Position numbers and translations under genes: made by a program. Source: Fratercula arctica (lineage: Eukaryota > Chordata > Aves > Charadriiformes > Alcidae). Taken from it: a DNA stretch of 64,000 nucleotides. Position 1 is the first letter of the stretch. Each line of letters begins with the position of its first letter. A model generated the notes under the pieces. It made no database searches and was not told where the DNA came from. It saw only the letters and a list, made by a program, of their open reading frames with translations. Of this stretch, positions 1 to 10,775 are shown one piece after another. The DNA is taken from contig CANTUZ010000024.1 in assembly GCA_947846985.1 (NCBI GenBank), positions 1,028,046 through 1,092,045 of the forward strand, in the 5' to 3' direction.

Positions 1-333
1 AGAAACACCAAAACCTGGGATTTCGTACGCAGAGGTGTGCACATGTGTTCATGCGTATGCGCACGTTACGGAAGCGGCAAGGCAGACATGGCACAGCTTC
101 CCCAGCCGCCAGCCGAGGTCTCAGCGCTGATGTGCCTGATAACAGGCTTGGGGATCCTGAGAGGAGGAAGGAAGGAGGTGGCTTCTGAGGTTTCCAGACA
201 CAAAGCTCCAACAGGAGCACTGCTTTCTGCCACACGGATCCCCATAAAATTAAATAAGTAGCTCTGACCTAGGTGATCTGGCAGTTCCCCTCTGACCAAA
301 GTCTATTTGCCAATGAACTGATGCTTAAAGAAC

Positions 334-360
334 TGATAAAGCTTAAAGAAAGCTTTATCA
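334..360. repeat. Perfect 11-bp inverted repeat (hairpin)
   Basis: The left arm TGATAAAGCTT at 334-344 is exactly complementary to AAGCTTTATCA at 350-360, with a 5-base loop. No T-run follows that would make it a terminator, and terminators of that kind are not expected in this genome. Function unknown. Confidence 0.6.
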
Positions 361-608
361 ACTGTTTTGCATTACTATGGGTCACAGGAACATCAGCCAC
401 AGGGCTTGTTTTAACTCCCTGTAAGCACTCTACCTGTCCCTGACCCAGCTAGATCTTGTCTCAGGCCGTCCCAGCGCTGCGTTAGACGTCCTCTAACCAG
501 TTCCAGAGAAGCCAGTGTACCTCGGTGCCAGGCAGAGACAGCAGCGTGGATCCTGGAAACATAAGTACCTGGTATCGCCCCATGGGGATGGGTTCTTGGG
601 GCATCTCT

Positions 609-615
609 TGAGTCA
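609..615. promoter_or_regulatory. AP-1 consensus TGAGTCA upstream of the scaffoldin-like gene
   Basis: A perfect TGAGTCA lies about 330 bp before the first coding exon. AP-1 is a well-known activator of epidermal differentiation genes, so the position is sensible. A 7-bp motif also occurs often by chance, and this one could lie within intron 1 rather than in a promoter. Confidence 0.3.
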
Positions 616-920
616 TCGTCCCCAGTCCCCTCCCTGCGATCCATAAATGCAGGCATCCTGCCATCCCCTATCAAACGTCATTCAAATACGTCAGTAGATA
701 AGTCGGAGGACACTCCCCATCCCACTAAAACCCCTAAGCATTTGAATTTCTTCCCAGTCCTCTGGTGAAACAGAGCTCGCCGTGGCACAGGAGCGGACAC
801 ACAACACATGGCACTCAGCATCCCATTAACACACGCAGCTTGACCCCAGCAATTCTCCCTCCTTTTCACGCTCAGAGACAAGCAAATCTCCCACCCTTAG
901 GTCTGCTCCTTTTTTTGCAG

Positions 921-1080
921 GCTTGCTTGAATCTGCAGGAAGATGTCTCGCTTCTTAGACAGCATTTCCATCATCATCAGCGTCTTTCACCAACATGCAA
1001 AGGAAGATGGAGACTGCTCCAACCTCAGCCGAAGGAAGATGAAAGAATTAATCCAGAGGGAGTTTGCAGATGTCATAGCT
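921..1080 (+). CDS. SCFN: Scaffoldin-like exon 2 (5' UTR plus first EF-hand)
   Basis: The acceptor AG at 919-920 follows a T-rich tract. The start codon at 943 is followed by MSRFLDSISIIISVFHQHAK, a typical S100 helix I. The exon ends at GCT (1080) before GTGAGT. Splicing is phase 0, as in mammalian trichohyalin and filaggrin. This exon encodes the S100-type pseudo EF-hand. Confidence 0.9.
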
Positions 1081-4000
1081 GTGAGTGCTGATGCAAGGGG
1101 GAGGGCTTGAGCCAAGAGTCGAATGCAGGGACTGCAAAATCTCCTCCTGGGGAGGGGATGATTCTTATGACAGTGGGATTGGGTAGGCTTTTACCAAAAG
1201 GGATCAGCAGTTGAGTTCCTTCGTACCAACTGCTTTGACAGCTCTTCCAATCCATTTTGCCATGAGCAAATGGGGAAAAGCTGGAGAATGAACTGTGGGG
1301 AGGTATGGTTTTCTTTCAAAGGTAGGAAGAAAGTGCATCCGCTAGAAGGATAGAGTATATCCCAAAGAGAAGACAGCTGGTTAGCTGCAGCCAGGGAACA
1401 ACCAGGAAAATGGAGAACAAAGACATAGTGTTCTTGCTGTGAAGGTGTGGGATATGGAAGGAGAAAAGATTGCAACTGCTCCTGTCTTTGCATTTCTCTG
1501 ACAAGGAGCAGGAAGGCTAAAATCCCTTTCTTATTCCCCTGTGTGTGTTTTCGCTGCAGAAGCCACATGACCCTCAGACGATTGACAAGATTCTGCAGTT
1601 TCTGGAGTGGGATGCTGACGGGGAAATAGATTTTAATGAGTTCTTGCTTTTGGTGTTCAGAGTGGCTAAGGCCTGCTACTGGTACCTGCCGAATGGACCA
1701 TGCCTTCGGCAAAGAACAAAGCTAACAACCAGTAGCAAGTCACTCCGAGAGCCTGAAATTAGTAACAGAGGGAGCCGTCAGCAGCTCCAGGAAGAGGAAC
1801 AACAAACATGTGAGAGTAATCATCATCCCGCCAGTGAATATGAGCTGCAACGAGAAACCAAAGTCAAGGAACTTGAAACACTAGAGGAAATAGGGAGTCA
1901 TCACCAGCAACGTAAAACACAAAGCAGAAACTACACAAAACGAAGAAGGGAGCCGGGGGAGCCAATCCCTCAGGTATACGAAGAACGAAGCCAGGAGCCA
2001 TGCGACCAATGGAACAACCAGAGAAGATGTCAACCACCGGAGCCAGACAGAAGAAGAGATGTACAACTTTGCAAGCGTGGCAGCTTGCAATCACATGAGC
2101 AGGAACTTCAGGCAGATGAAAGGCAAAATCAAGAGGAGCCTCAGCCAGAACAACTGGCAGATGCAAGGAGTCGCAGCCAGACAAGAGAACCTCAACCACT
2201 GCCAAACCGGTGGAGTAGCCATCAGCCACATGAGACAGCAATACAAGCATATGATCAAAAAAACCAGCAGCCACAAGAAACAGATAGAGGAAGTCACAAT
2301 CAGCCACGTAGACCTGAATTAGTCACAGAAGAGAGAAGCCGCTACCACCTACGTGAGCTGGAACAAAAAGCATTTGAACACATAAGTGACCAGACACGTG
2401 ATCCTGAATGTCTGGACTCAAGACGGCCACATCAGTCATACACAGAGGAACCGCTAGAACTTGACCTCAGGTATAAGGAGACTTGTGAGTCAGAAAGACC
2501 TATCTACGAACATGACGTTGACTACCCGGAAAGTGAGAGAGATACCACTCACGTACACGACCGGAAAGAAAGACAGAATGAAAAGAAGAAAGACACAGTG
2601 CGGGAGAGGAGGATCGATCGCCAACGGGAGCTGGAGGTCTATGAGCGCCGCGGCCGCCAGACATGCGAGAGGGAAGAGCGAGGTGCCACCACCGACCAGA
2701 GAGAGACATGCGAGAGACGTGAAAGATGCGAGCTGGGAGATGACAGCAGGAGACAACGTGAGTCGGTGAGATACGAGAGGACAAGAGAGACTGCCGTAGC
2801 GGCAGCAGAAGCCAAAGTGAAAACCCGCCACGTGTCCCGGGAACTGGAGCCATGTGAGGACGTGGAAAGGAGGGATTGTCCCCGTGAGTGCGAAGAAGCA
2901 GAGGAGGAGAGGAGGATTGTCAAAGGAAGAGAGAGGGAAGAGCCCGTGCGGGAGAGGAGGATCGATCGCCAACGGGAGCTGGAGGTCTATGAGCGCCGCG
3001 GCCGCCAGACAAGCGAGAGGGAAGAGCGAGGTGCCACCACCGACCAGAGAGAGACATGCGAGAGACGTGAAAGATGCGAGCTGGGAGATGACGGCAGGAG
3101 ACAACGTGAGTCGGTGAGATACGAGAGGACAAGAGAGACCGCCATAGCAGCAGCAGAATCCAAAGTGAAAACCCGCCACGTGTCCCGGGAACTGGAGCCA
3201 TGTGAGGACGTGGAAAGGAGGGATTGTCCCCGTGAGTGCGAAGAAGCAGAGGAGGAGAGGAGGATTGTCAAAGGAAGAGAGAGGGAAGAGCCCGTGCGGG
3301 AGAGGAGGATCGATCGCCAACGGCAGCTGGAGGTCTATGAGCGCCGCGGCCGCCAGACATGCGAGAGGGAAGAGCGAGGTGCCACCACTGACCAGAGAGA
3401 GACATGCGAGAGACGTGAAAGATGCGAGCTGGGAGATGACAGCAGGAGACAACGTGAGTCGGTGAGATACGAGAGGACAAGAGAGACTGCCGTAGCGGCA
3501 GCAGAAGCCAAAGTGAAAATCTGCCGCGTGTCCCGCGATCTGGAGCCATGTGAGGACGTGGAAAGGAGGGATTGTCCCCGTGAGTGCGAAGAAGCAGAGG
3601 AGGAGAGAAGGATTGTCAAAGGAAGAGAGAGGGAAGAGCCCATGCGGGAGAGGAGGATCGATCGCCAACGGCAGCTGGAGGTCTATGAGCGCCGCGGCCG
3701 CCAGACATGCGAGAGGGAAGAGCGAGGTGCCACCACCGACCAGAGAGAGACATGCGAGAGACGTGAAAGATGCGAGCTGGGAGATGACGACAGGAGACAA
3801 CGTGAGTCGGTGAGATACGAGAGGACAAGAGAGACCGCCGTAGCGGCAGCAGAAGCCAAAGTGAAAACCTGCCACGTGTCCCGGGAACTGGAGCCATGTG
3901 AGGACGTGGAAAGGAGGGATTGTCCCCGTGAGTGCGAAGAAGCAGAGGAGGAGAGGAGGATTGTCAAAGGAAGAGAGAGGGAAGAGCCCGTGCGGGAGAG

Positions 4001-7000
4001 GAGGATCGATCGCCAACGGCAGCTGGAGGTCTATGAGCGCCGCGGCCGCCAGACATGCGAGAGGGAAGAGCGAGGTGCCACCACTGACCAGAGAGAGACA
4101 TGCGAGAGACGTGAAAGATGCGAGCTGGGAGATGACGACAGGAGACAACGTGAGTCGGTGAGATACGAGAGGACAAGAGAGACCGCCGTAGCGGCAGCAG
4201 AAGCCAAAGTGAAAATCCGCCGCGTGTCCCGCGATCTGGAGCCATGTGAGGACGTGGAAAGGAGGGATTGTCCCCGTGAGTGCGAAGAAGCAGAGGAGGA
4301 GAGAAGGATTGTCAAAGGAAGAGAGAGGGAAGAGCCCGTGCGGGAGAGGAGGATCGATCGCCAACGGGAGCTGGAGGTCTATGAGCGCCGCGGCCGCCAG
4401 ACATGCGAGAGGGAAGAGCGAGGTGCCACCACCGACCAGAGAGAGACATGCGAGAGACGTGAAAGATGCGAGCTGGGAGATGACGACAGGAGACAACGTG
4501 AGTCGGTGAGATACGAGAGGACAAGAGAGACCGCCGTAGCGGCAGCAGAAGCCAAAGTGAAAACCTGCCACGTGTCCCGGGAACTGGAGCCATGTGAGGA
4601 CGTGGAAAGGAGGGATTGTCCCCGTGAGTGCGAAGAAGCAGAGGAGGAGAGGAGGATTGTCAAAGGAAGAGAGAGGGAAGAGCCCGTGCGGGAGAGGAGG
4701 ATCGATCGCCAACGGCAGCTGGAGGTCTATGAGCGCCGCGGCCGCCAGACATGCGAGAGGGAAGAGCGAGGTGCCACCACTGACCAGAGAGAGACATGCG
4801 AGAGACGTGAAAGATGCGAGCTGGGAGATGACGGCAGGAGACAACGTGAGTCGGTGAGATACGAGAGGACAAGAGAGACCGCCGTAGCAGCAGCAGAATC
4901 CAAAGTGAAAATCCGCCGCGTGTCCCGCGATCTGGAGCCATGTGAGGACGTGGAAAGGAGGGATTGTCCCCGTGAGTGCGAAGAAGCAGAGGAGGAGAGG
5001 AGGATTGTCAAAGGAAGAGTGAGGGAAGAGCCCGTGCGGGAGAGGAGGATCGATCGCCAACGGCAGCTGGAGGTCTATGAGCGCCGCGGCCGCCAGACAT
5101 GCGAGAGGGAAGAGCGAGGTGCCACCACCGACCAGAGAGAGACATGCGAGAGACGTGAAAGATGCGAGCTGGGAGATGACGACAGGAGACAACGTGAGTC
5201 GGTGAGATACGAGAGGACAAGAGAGACCGCCGTAGCGGCAGCAGAAGCCAACATGAAAATCTGCCGCGTGTCCCGGGAACTGGAGCCATGTGAGGACGTG
5301 GAAAGGAGGGATTGTCCCCGTGAGTGCGAAGAAGCAGAGGAGGAGAGGAGGATTGTCAAAGGAAGAGAGAGGGAAGAGCCCGTGCGGGAGAGGAGGATCG
5401 ATCGCCAACGGCAGCTGGAGGTCTATGAGCGCCGCGGCCGCCAGACATGCGAGAGGGAAGAGCGAGGTGCCACCACCGACCAGAGAGAGACATGCGAGAG
5501 ACGTGAAAGATGCGAGCTGGGAGATGACGGCAGGAGACAACGTGAGTCGGTGAGATACGAGAGGACAAGAGAGACCGCCGTAGCGGCAGCAGAAGCCAAA
5601 GTGAAAACCCGCCACGTGTCCCGGGAACTGGAGCCATGTGAGGACGTGGAAAGGAGGGATTGTCCCCGTGAGTGCGAAGAAGCAGAGGAGGAGAGGAGGA
5701 TTGTCAAAGGAAGAGAGAGGGAAGAGCCCGTGCGGGAGAGGAGGATCGATCGCCAACGGCAGCTGGAGGTCTATGAGCGCCGCGGCCGCCAGACATGCGA
5801 GAGGGAAGAGCGAGGTGCCACCACTGACCAGAGAGAGACATGCGAGAGACGTGAAAGATGCGAGCTGGGAGATGACGACAGGAGACAACGTGAGTCGGTG
5901 AGATACGAGAGGACAAGAGAGACCGCCGTAGCAGCAGCAGAATCCAAAGTGAAAATCCGCCGCGTGTCCCGCGATCTGGAGCCATGTGAGGACGTGGAAA
6001 GGAGGGATTGTCCCCGTGAGTGCGAAGAAGCAGAGGAGGAGAGAAGGATTGTCAAAGGAAGAGAGAGGGAAGAGCCCGTGCGGGAGAGGAGGATCGATCG
6101 CCAACGGCAGCTGGAGGTCTATGAGCGCCGCGGCCGCCAGACATGCGAGAGGGAAGAGCGAGGTGCCACCACCGACCAGAGAGAGACATGCGAGAGACGT
6201 GAAAGATGCGAGCTGGGAGATGACAGCAGGAGACAACGTGAGTCGGTGAGATACGAGAGGACAAGAGAGACCGCCGTAGCAGCAGCAGAATCCAAAGTGA
6301 AAATCCGCCATGTGTCCCGCGATCTGGAGCCATGTGAGGACGTGGAAAGGAGGGATTGTCCCCGTGAGTGCGAAGACGCAGAGGAGGAGAGGAGGATTGT
6401 CAAAGGAAGAGAGAGGGAAGAGCCCGTGCGGGAGAGGAGGATCGATCGCCAACGGCAGCTGGAGGTCTATGAGCGCCGCGGCCGCCAGACATGCGAGAGG
6501 GAAGAGCGAGGTGCCACCACCGACCAGAGAGAGACATGCGAGAGACGTGAAAGATGCGAGCTGGGAGATGACGACAGGAGACAACGTGAGTCGGTGAGAT
6601 ACGAGAGGACAAGAGAGACCGCCGTAGCGGCAGCAGAAGCCAAAGTGAAAACCCGCCACGTGTCCCGGGAACTGGAGCCATGTGAGGACGTGGAAAGGAG
6701 GGATTGTCCCCGTGAGTGCGAAGAAGCAGAGGAGGAGAGGAGGATTGTCAAAGGAAGAGAGAGGGAAGAGCCCGTGCGGGAGAGGAGGATCGATCGCCAA
6801 CGGCAGCTGGAGGTCTATGAGCGCCGCGGCCGCCAGACATGCGAGAGGGAAGAGCGAGGTGCCACCACCGACCAGAGAGAGACATGCGAGAGACGTGAAA
6901 GATGCGAGCTGGGAGATGACGGCAGGAGACAACGTGAGTCGGTGAGATACGAGAGGACAAGAGAGACCGCCGTAGCGGCAGCAGAAGCCAAAGTGAAAAC

Positions 7001-10000
7001 CCGCCACGTGTCCCGGGAACTGGAGCCATGTGAGGACGTGGAAAGGAGGGATTGTCCCCGTGAGTGCGAAGAAGCAGAGGAGGAGAGGAGGATTGTCAAA
7101 GGAAGAGAGAGGGAAGAGCCCGTGCGGGAGAGGAGGATCGATCGCCAACGGGAGCTGGAGGTCTATGAGCGCCGCGGCCGCCAGACATGCGAGAGGGAAG
7201 AGCGAGGTGCCACCACCTGACCAGAGAGAGACATGCGAGAGACGTGAAAGATGCGAGCTGGGAGATGACAGCAGGAGACAACGTGAGTCGGTGAGATACG
7301 AGAGGACAAGAGAGACCGCCGTAGCGGCAGCAGAAGCCAAAGTGAAAACCCGCCACGTGTCCCGGGAACTGGAGCCATGTGAGGACGTGGAAAGGAGGGA
7401 TTGTCCCCGTGAGTGCGAAGAAGCAGAGGAGGAGAGGAGGATTGTCAAAGGAAGAGAGAGGGAAGAGCCCGTGCGGGAGAGGAGGATCGATCGCCAACGG
7501 CAGCTGGAGGTCTATGAGCGCCGCGGCCGCCAGACATGCGAGAGGGAAGAGCGAGGTGCCACCACTGACCAGAGAGAGACATGCGAGAGACGTGAAAGAT
7601 GCGAGCTGGGAGATGACAGCAGGAGACAACGTGAGTCGGTGAGATACGAGAGGACAAGAGAGACCGCCGTAGCAGCAGCAGAATCCAAAGTGAAAATCCG
7701 CCGCGTGTCCCGCGATCTGGAGCCATGTGAGGACGTGGAAAGGAGGGATTGTCCCCGTGAGTGCGAAGAAGCAGAGGAGGAGAGGAGGATTGTCAAAGGA
7801 AGAGAGAGGGAAGAGCCCGTGCGGGAGAGGAGGATCGATCGCCAACGGCAGCTGGAGGTCTATGAGCGCCGCGGCCGCCAGACATGCGAGAGGGAAGAGC
7901 GAGGTGCCACCACCGACCAGAGAGAGACATGCGAGAGACGTGAAAGATGCGAGCTGGGAGATGACGACAGGAGACAACGTGAGTCGGTGAGATACGAGAG
8001 GACAAGAGAGACCGCCGTAGCAGCAGCAGAATCCAAAGTGAAAATCCGCCATGTGTCCCGCGATCTGGAGCCATGTGAGGACATGGAAAGGAGGGATTGT
8101 CCCCGTGAGTGCGAAGACGCAGAGGAGGAGAGGAGGATTGTCAAAGGAAGAGAGAGGGAAGAGCCCGTGCGGGAGAGGAGGATCGATCGCCAACGGGAGC
8201 TGGAGGTCTATGAGCGCCGCGGCCGCCAGACATGCGAGAGGGAAGAGCGAGGTGCCACCACCGACCAGAGAGAGACATGCGAGAGACGTGAAAGATGCGA
8301 GCTGGGAGATGACGGCAGGAGACAACGTGAGTCGGTGAGATACGAGAGGACAAGAGAGACCGCCGTAGCGGCAGCAGAAGCCAAAGTGAAAACCCGCCAC
8401 GTGTCCCGGGAACTGGAGCCATGTGAGGACGTGGAAAGGAGGGATTGTCCCCGTGAGTGCGAAGAAGCAGAGGAGGAGAGGAGGATTGTCAAAGGAAGAG
8501 AGAGGGAAGAGCCCGTGCGGGAGAGGAGGATCGATCGCCAACGGGAGCTGGAGGTCTATGAGCGCCGCGGCCGCCAGACATGCGAGAGGGAAGAGCGAGG
8601 TGCCACCACTGACCAGAGAGAGACATGCGAGAGACGTGAAAGATGCGAGCTGGGAGATGACAGCAGGAGACAACGTGAGTCGGTGAGATACGAGAGGACA
8701 AGAGAGACCGCCGTAGCGGCAGCAGAATCCAAAGTGAAAATCCGCCGCGTGTCCCGCGATCTGGAGCCATGGGATTGTCCCCGTGAGTGCGAAGAAGCAG
8801 AGGAGGAGAGGAGGATTGTCAAAGGAAGAGAGAGGGAAGAGCCCGTGTGGGAGAGGAGGATCGATCGCCAACGGGAGCTGGAGGTCTATGAGCGCCGCGG
8901 CCGCCAGACATGCGAGAGGGAAGAGCGAGGTGCCACCACCGACCAGAGAGAGACATGCGAGAGACGTGAAAGACGCGAGTTCGAAAATGTTGAAATCCTT
9001 TTAGATGAGGAAGAAACATGTGAGCCTGATGTGACACATGATGACGAAGGACGAAGTCACGAGAGGATCCTCTTTCAAACCGTGGATGTGGATAACAGAG
9101 ACCTCTGCCTTCCAGGAGAGCCAGCCTCTGTTACAGACGTGAGAGTCCGTTATATCCCCGCTGAGCCAGATGTACGGCCAGAGGTGCGGGTCCTCCCTCA
9201 GTCCTGTGACCCTCAGACTGTTGCATACTTGATCCATGTGATCCAGAATTCGAAGCATCCTGAAGCTACCACCTACAAGATCGTCTGCCAACAGCCCCAT
9301 AACCAGGGGCAGCCCATCTACGTGAAGAAGTGCTCTGTGTCACCCCAGCCAGCAGCAGTCCTCTGTGACAGGAGCATCCAGGCAGAGCCACGACCCCAAA
9401 GGGACGAGCAAGAAACAGAGGAGCCCGAACCTCTATGGCAAAGGGGTACACCAGCTTCTAGCTCCCAGGAAAACACAGCGGATCTCAGTGAGCCACAGGA
9501 GAGGTCTGAAACAGGGGTGAAGGAAGGTGCTCACCAGGTTCCTGCATCCCATCCGGATGGTGGTAAGGGTGACCCTTGCCGGGCAAAGCCCAAGGAGGAC
9601 AGGAGGGACAGGCAGCGCCCCAAGATACCTGACACGGAAGAGAAGGAGCATCAGCCCCAGGGAGATGGATCAAAAGCTGCCCGGGAGCAGGTCCTGCGGG
9701 AGCCCGAATCCAGCTGCCAGGTGAGGGAGCCTGAGGACAGGGAGGCCAAGAGCTGCCCACTTCTGCCCCAGGCTCCGGAGCCACAGGAAGCTTTTGAGCC
9801 GGGCCGTCCCCAGCCGCCCCACAGAGATGAAGCCAACCTCTGCCATGAGGATGCAGATCTTCCCCCGCTGGAGAAGAGCCGCCAGCCATGGCAGGAGGAG
9901 AAGAGCAAGAGGTGCCCCCGGCAAGTGAGCGATGCCCAGCCTCAACGGGAGAAGGACCCACGTCTTTGCACCAAGCAGAGCCAGGGCGCCCCTATCTCAC

Positions 10001-10047
10001 AGGAGGCACCGAGTCGTCCTGCTGGGGATGAAGTCAAGGCATCTTAA
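943..10047 (+). CDS. SCFN: Scaffoldin/trichohyalin-like S100-fused-type protein, with a 1-bp frame break
   Basis: Structural protein of cornifying epithelia, expected to bind calcium and be cross-linked into the keratin network. Exon 2 coding part is 943-1080 (46 codons, S100 pseudo-EF-hand). The intron is 1081-1559. Exon 3 runs 1560-10047 and opens with a canonical EF-hand ending DADGEIDFNEF. It continues with a Gln/Arg/Glu-rich linker (residues about 90-392), 18 full plus one partial 116-residue repeats (about 393-2520), and a distinct C-terminal tail of about 354 residues. The two-coding-exon plan with all repeats in the last exon is diagnostic of the filaggrin/trichohyalin/cornulin/scaffoldin family. 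An extra base at 7217-7218 creates TGA at 7218-7220. Discounting it, exon 3 is exactly divisible by three and the protein is 2874 aa; as written it stops at 1932 aa. Repeat content (Arg/Glu rather than the cornulin type) and proximity to S100A11 favour scaffoldin. The symbol is by family and position, not by alignment. Confidence 0.85.
2600..8985 (+). repeat. Tandem array of 348-bp coding repeats (18 full + 1 partial)
   Basis: The GGATCGATCG landmark recurs at 2611, 2959, 3307, 3655, 4003, 4351, 4699, 5047, 5395, 5743, 6091, 6439, 6787, 7135, 7484, 7832, 8180, 8528 and 8858. Spacing is 348 bp except 349 across the frame break (7135 to 7484) and 330 across an 18-bp in-frame deletion near 8770. 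Each unit encodes 116 residues, starting about RERRIDRQR and ending GREREEPV. Copies are almost identical; variation is concentrated at a few sites (Q/E; S/G/D; A/S; TRH, TCH, IRR, IRH or ICR; E/D). Every unit contains a GCGGCCGC octamer. The last copy decays after about 8975, where a Cys codon becomes Arg and the sequence passes into the unique tail. Confidence 0.97.
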
Positions 10048-10775
10048 GGGAAATCCTCTCCCTGGAGCTGGTGGGGCTTCTCCAAGTCTCTTTGATGACT
10101 TCTGCGCTCTGCTTTCAGCTCAGGGTGTCACCATGGGGTGACACAGAAGTGTTTGACACAAAAGGGTTAACGGGGTGCTCTGTGAGGGTGTTAGGTGGGT
10201 TTGGGGGCTTTCCACCTAAGAAATCCTCAGCAGGTAGGCAGAGAGTTACCCCAGGATCTGCACCTTCTTCCTTCCTGGATCATGTCTACCCGCCTTAACG
10301 CAGTATGTAGTCACTTTTCTGCTCTAATTGGATTCCTTGGGTCTGTCCTTTGTGTCCCTGTCATCTCTTCTACCCTGTGGCATGACTGTTTTGCATCTCA
10401 CTGCACTCACGTCTCCCTTAGCCCCGTGACTGGCTCTCCTGTTAGCTTCTGCTGAGCAACGTGGGGGAAAAAAAACGATTAAAAATGCCAGGAGCTCGAT
10501 CGTACTCTTTCTGGGGCCTGTAAAACTCTTGAGGCTGGGGCTGGGGGGGGAAGTCCCACTTTTGTAGACTCAATGCTTTTGGTTACATCTTTCTGCTCCC
10601 CGAAGAGCTGAGCAGAATCCGTGCTCCAGCCTCACGGAGGCTTTGGAAGCAGCTGAGTTGAGCTGTGGTTACTGCAGGGTAACGGTGGTGGGTGGAGGGG
10701 GGTGGGGGTCTCTTTCTTCTTTGCACTGGTGTATTGCATGAAAAATCAGAATAAATAACTGATGACTGCACCGGC
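10048..10775 (+). other. Probable 3' UTR of the scaffoldin-like gene
   Basis: The stop TAA is at 10045-10047. The first canonical AATAAA is at 10750-10755, giving a 3' UTR of roughly 720 nt. An ATTAAA-like motif near 10478 is an earlier, weaker alternative. No other feature seen. Confidence 0.55.
10750..10755 (+). terminator. Poly(A) signal AATAAA, scaffoldin-like gene
   Basis: First canonical AATAAA downstream of the stop codon on the same strand, followed within about 50 bases by TG-rich sequence. Confidence 0.55.

Larger units (their letters stand above)
1..920. other. Upstream/intron 1 region of the scaffoldin-like gene, no coding feature recognised
   Basis: No open frame here resembles a known protein. 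The stretch ends in a polypyrimidine tract and AG acceptor at 919-920, so its right part must be an intron or the 5' flank of the S100-fused gene. S100-fused genes normally have a short non-coding first exon; I could not place it here. The only points of note are an AP-1 consensus at 609-615 and a perfect 11-bp inverted repeat at 334-360. Confidence 0.5.

Noticed and set aside
2490..7448. Minus-strand open frame of 1652 codons as a gene
   Set aside because: It mirrors the coding repeat unit, lacks independent start or splice context, and exists only because the unit length is a multiple of three and stop-free in that frame.
2854..8686. Many 87-95-codon frames repeating every 348 bp on both strands
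   Set aside because: Out-of-frame readings of the scaffoldin repeat units.
2600..8985. CRISPR-like array
   Set aside because: Units are contiguous 348-bp coding repeats without spacers, in a vertebrate genome.
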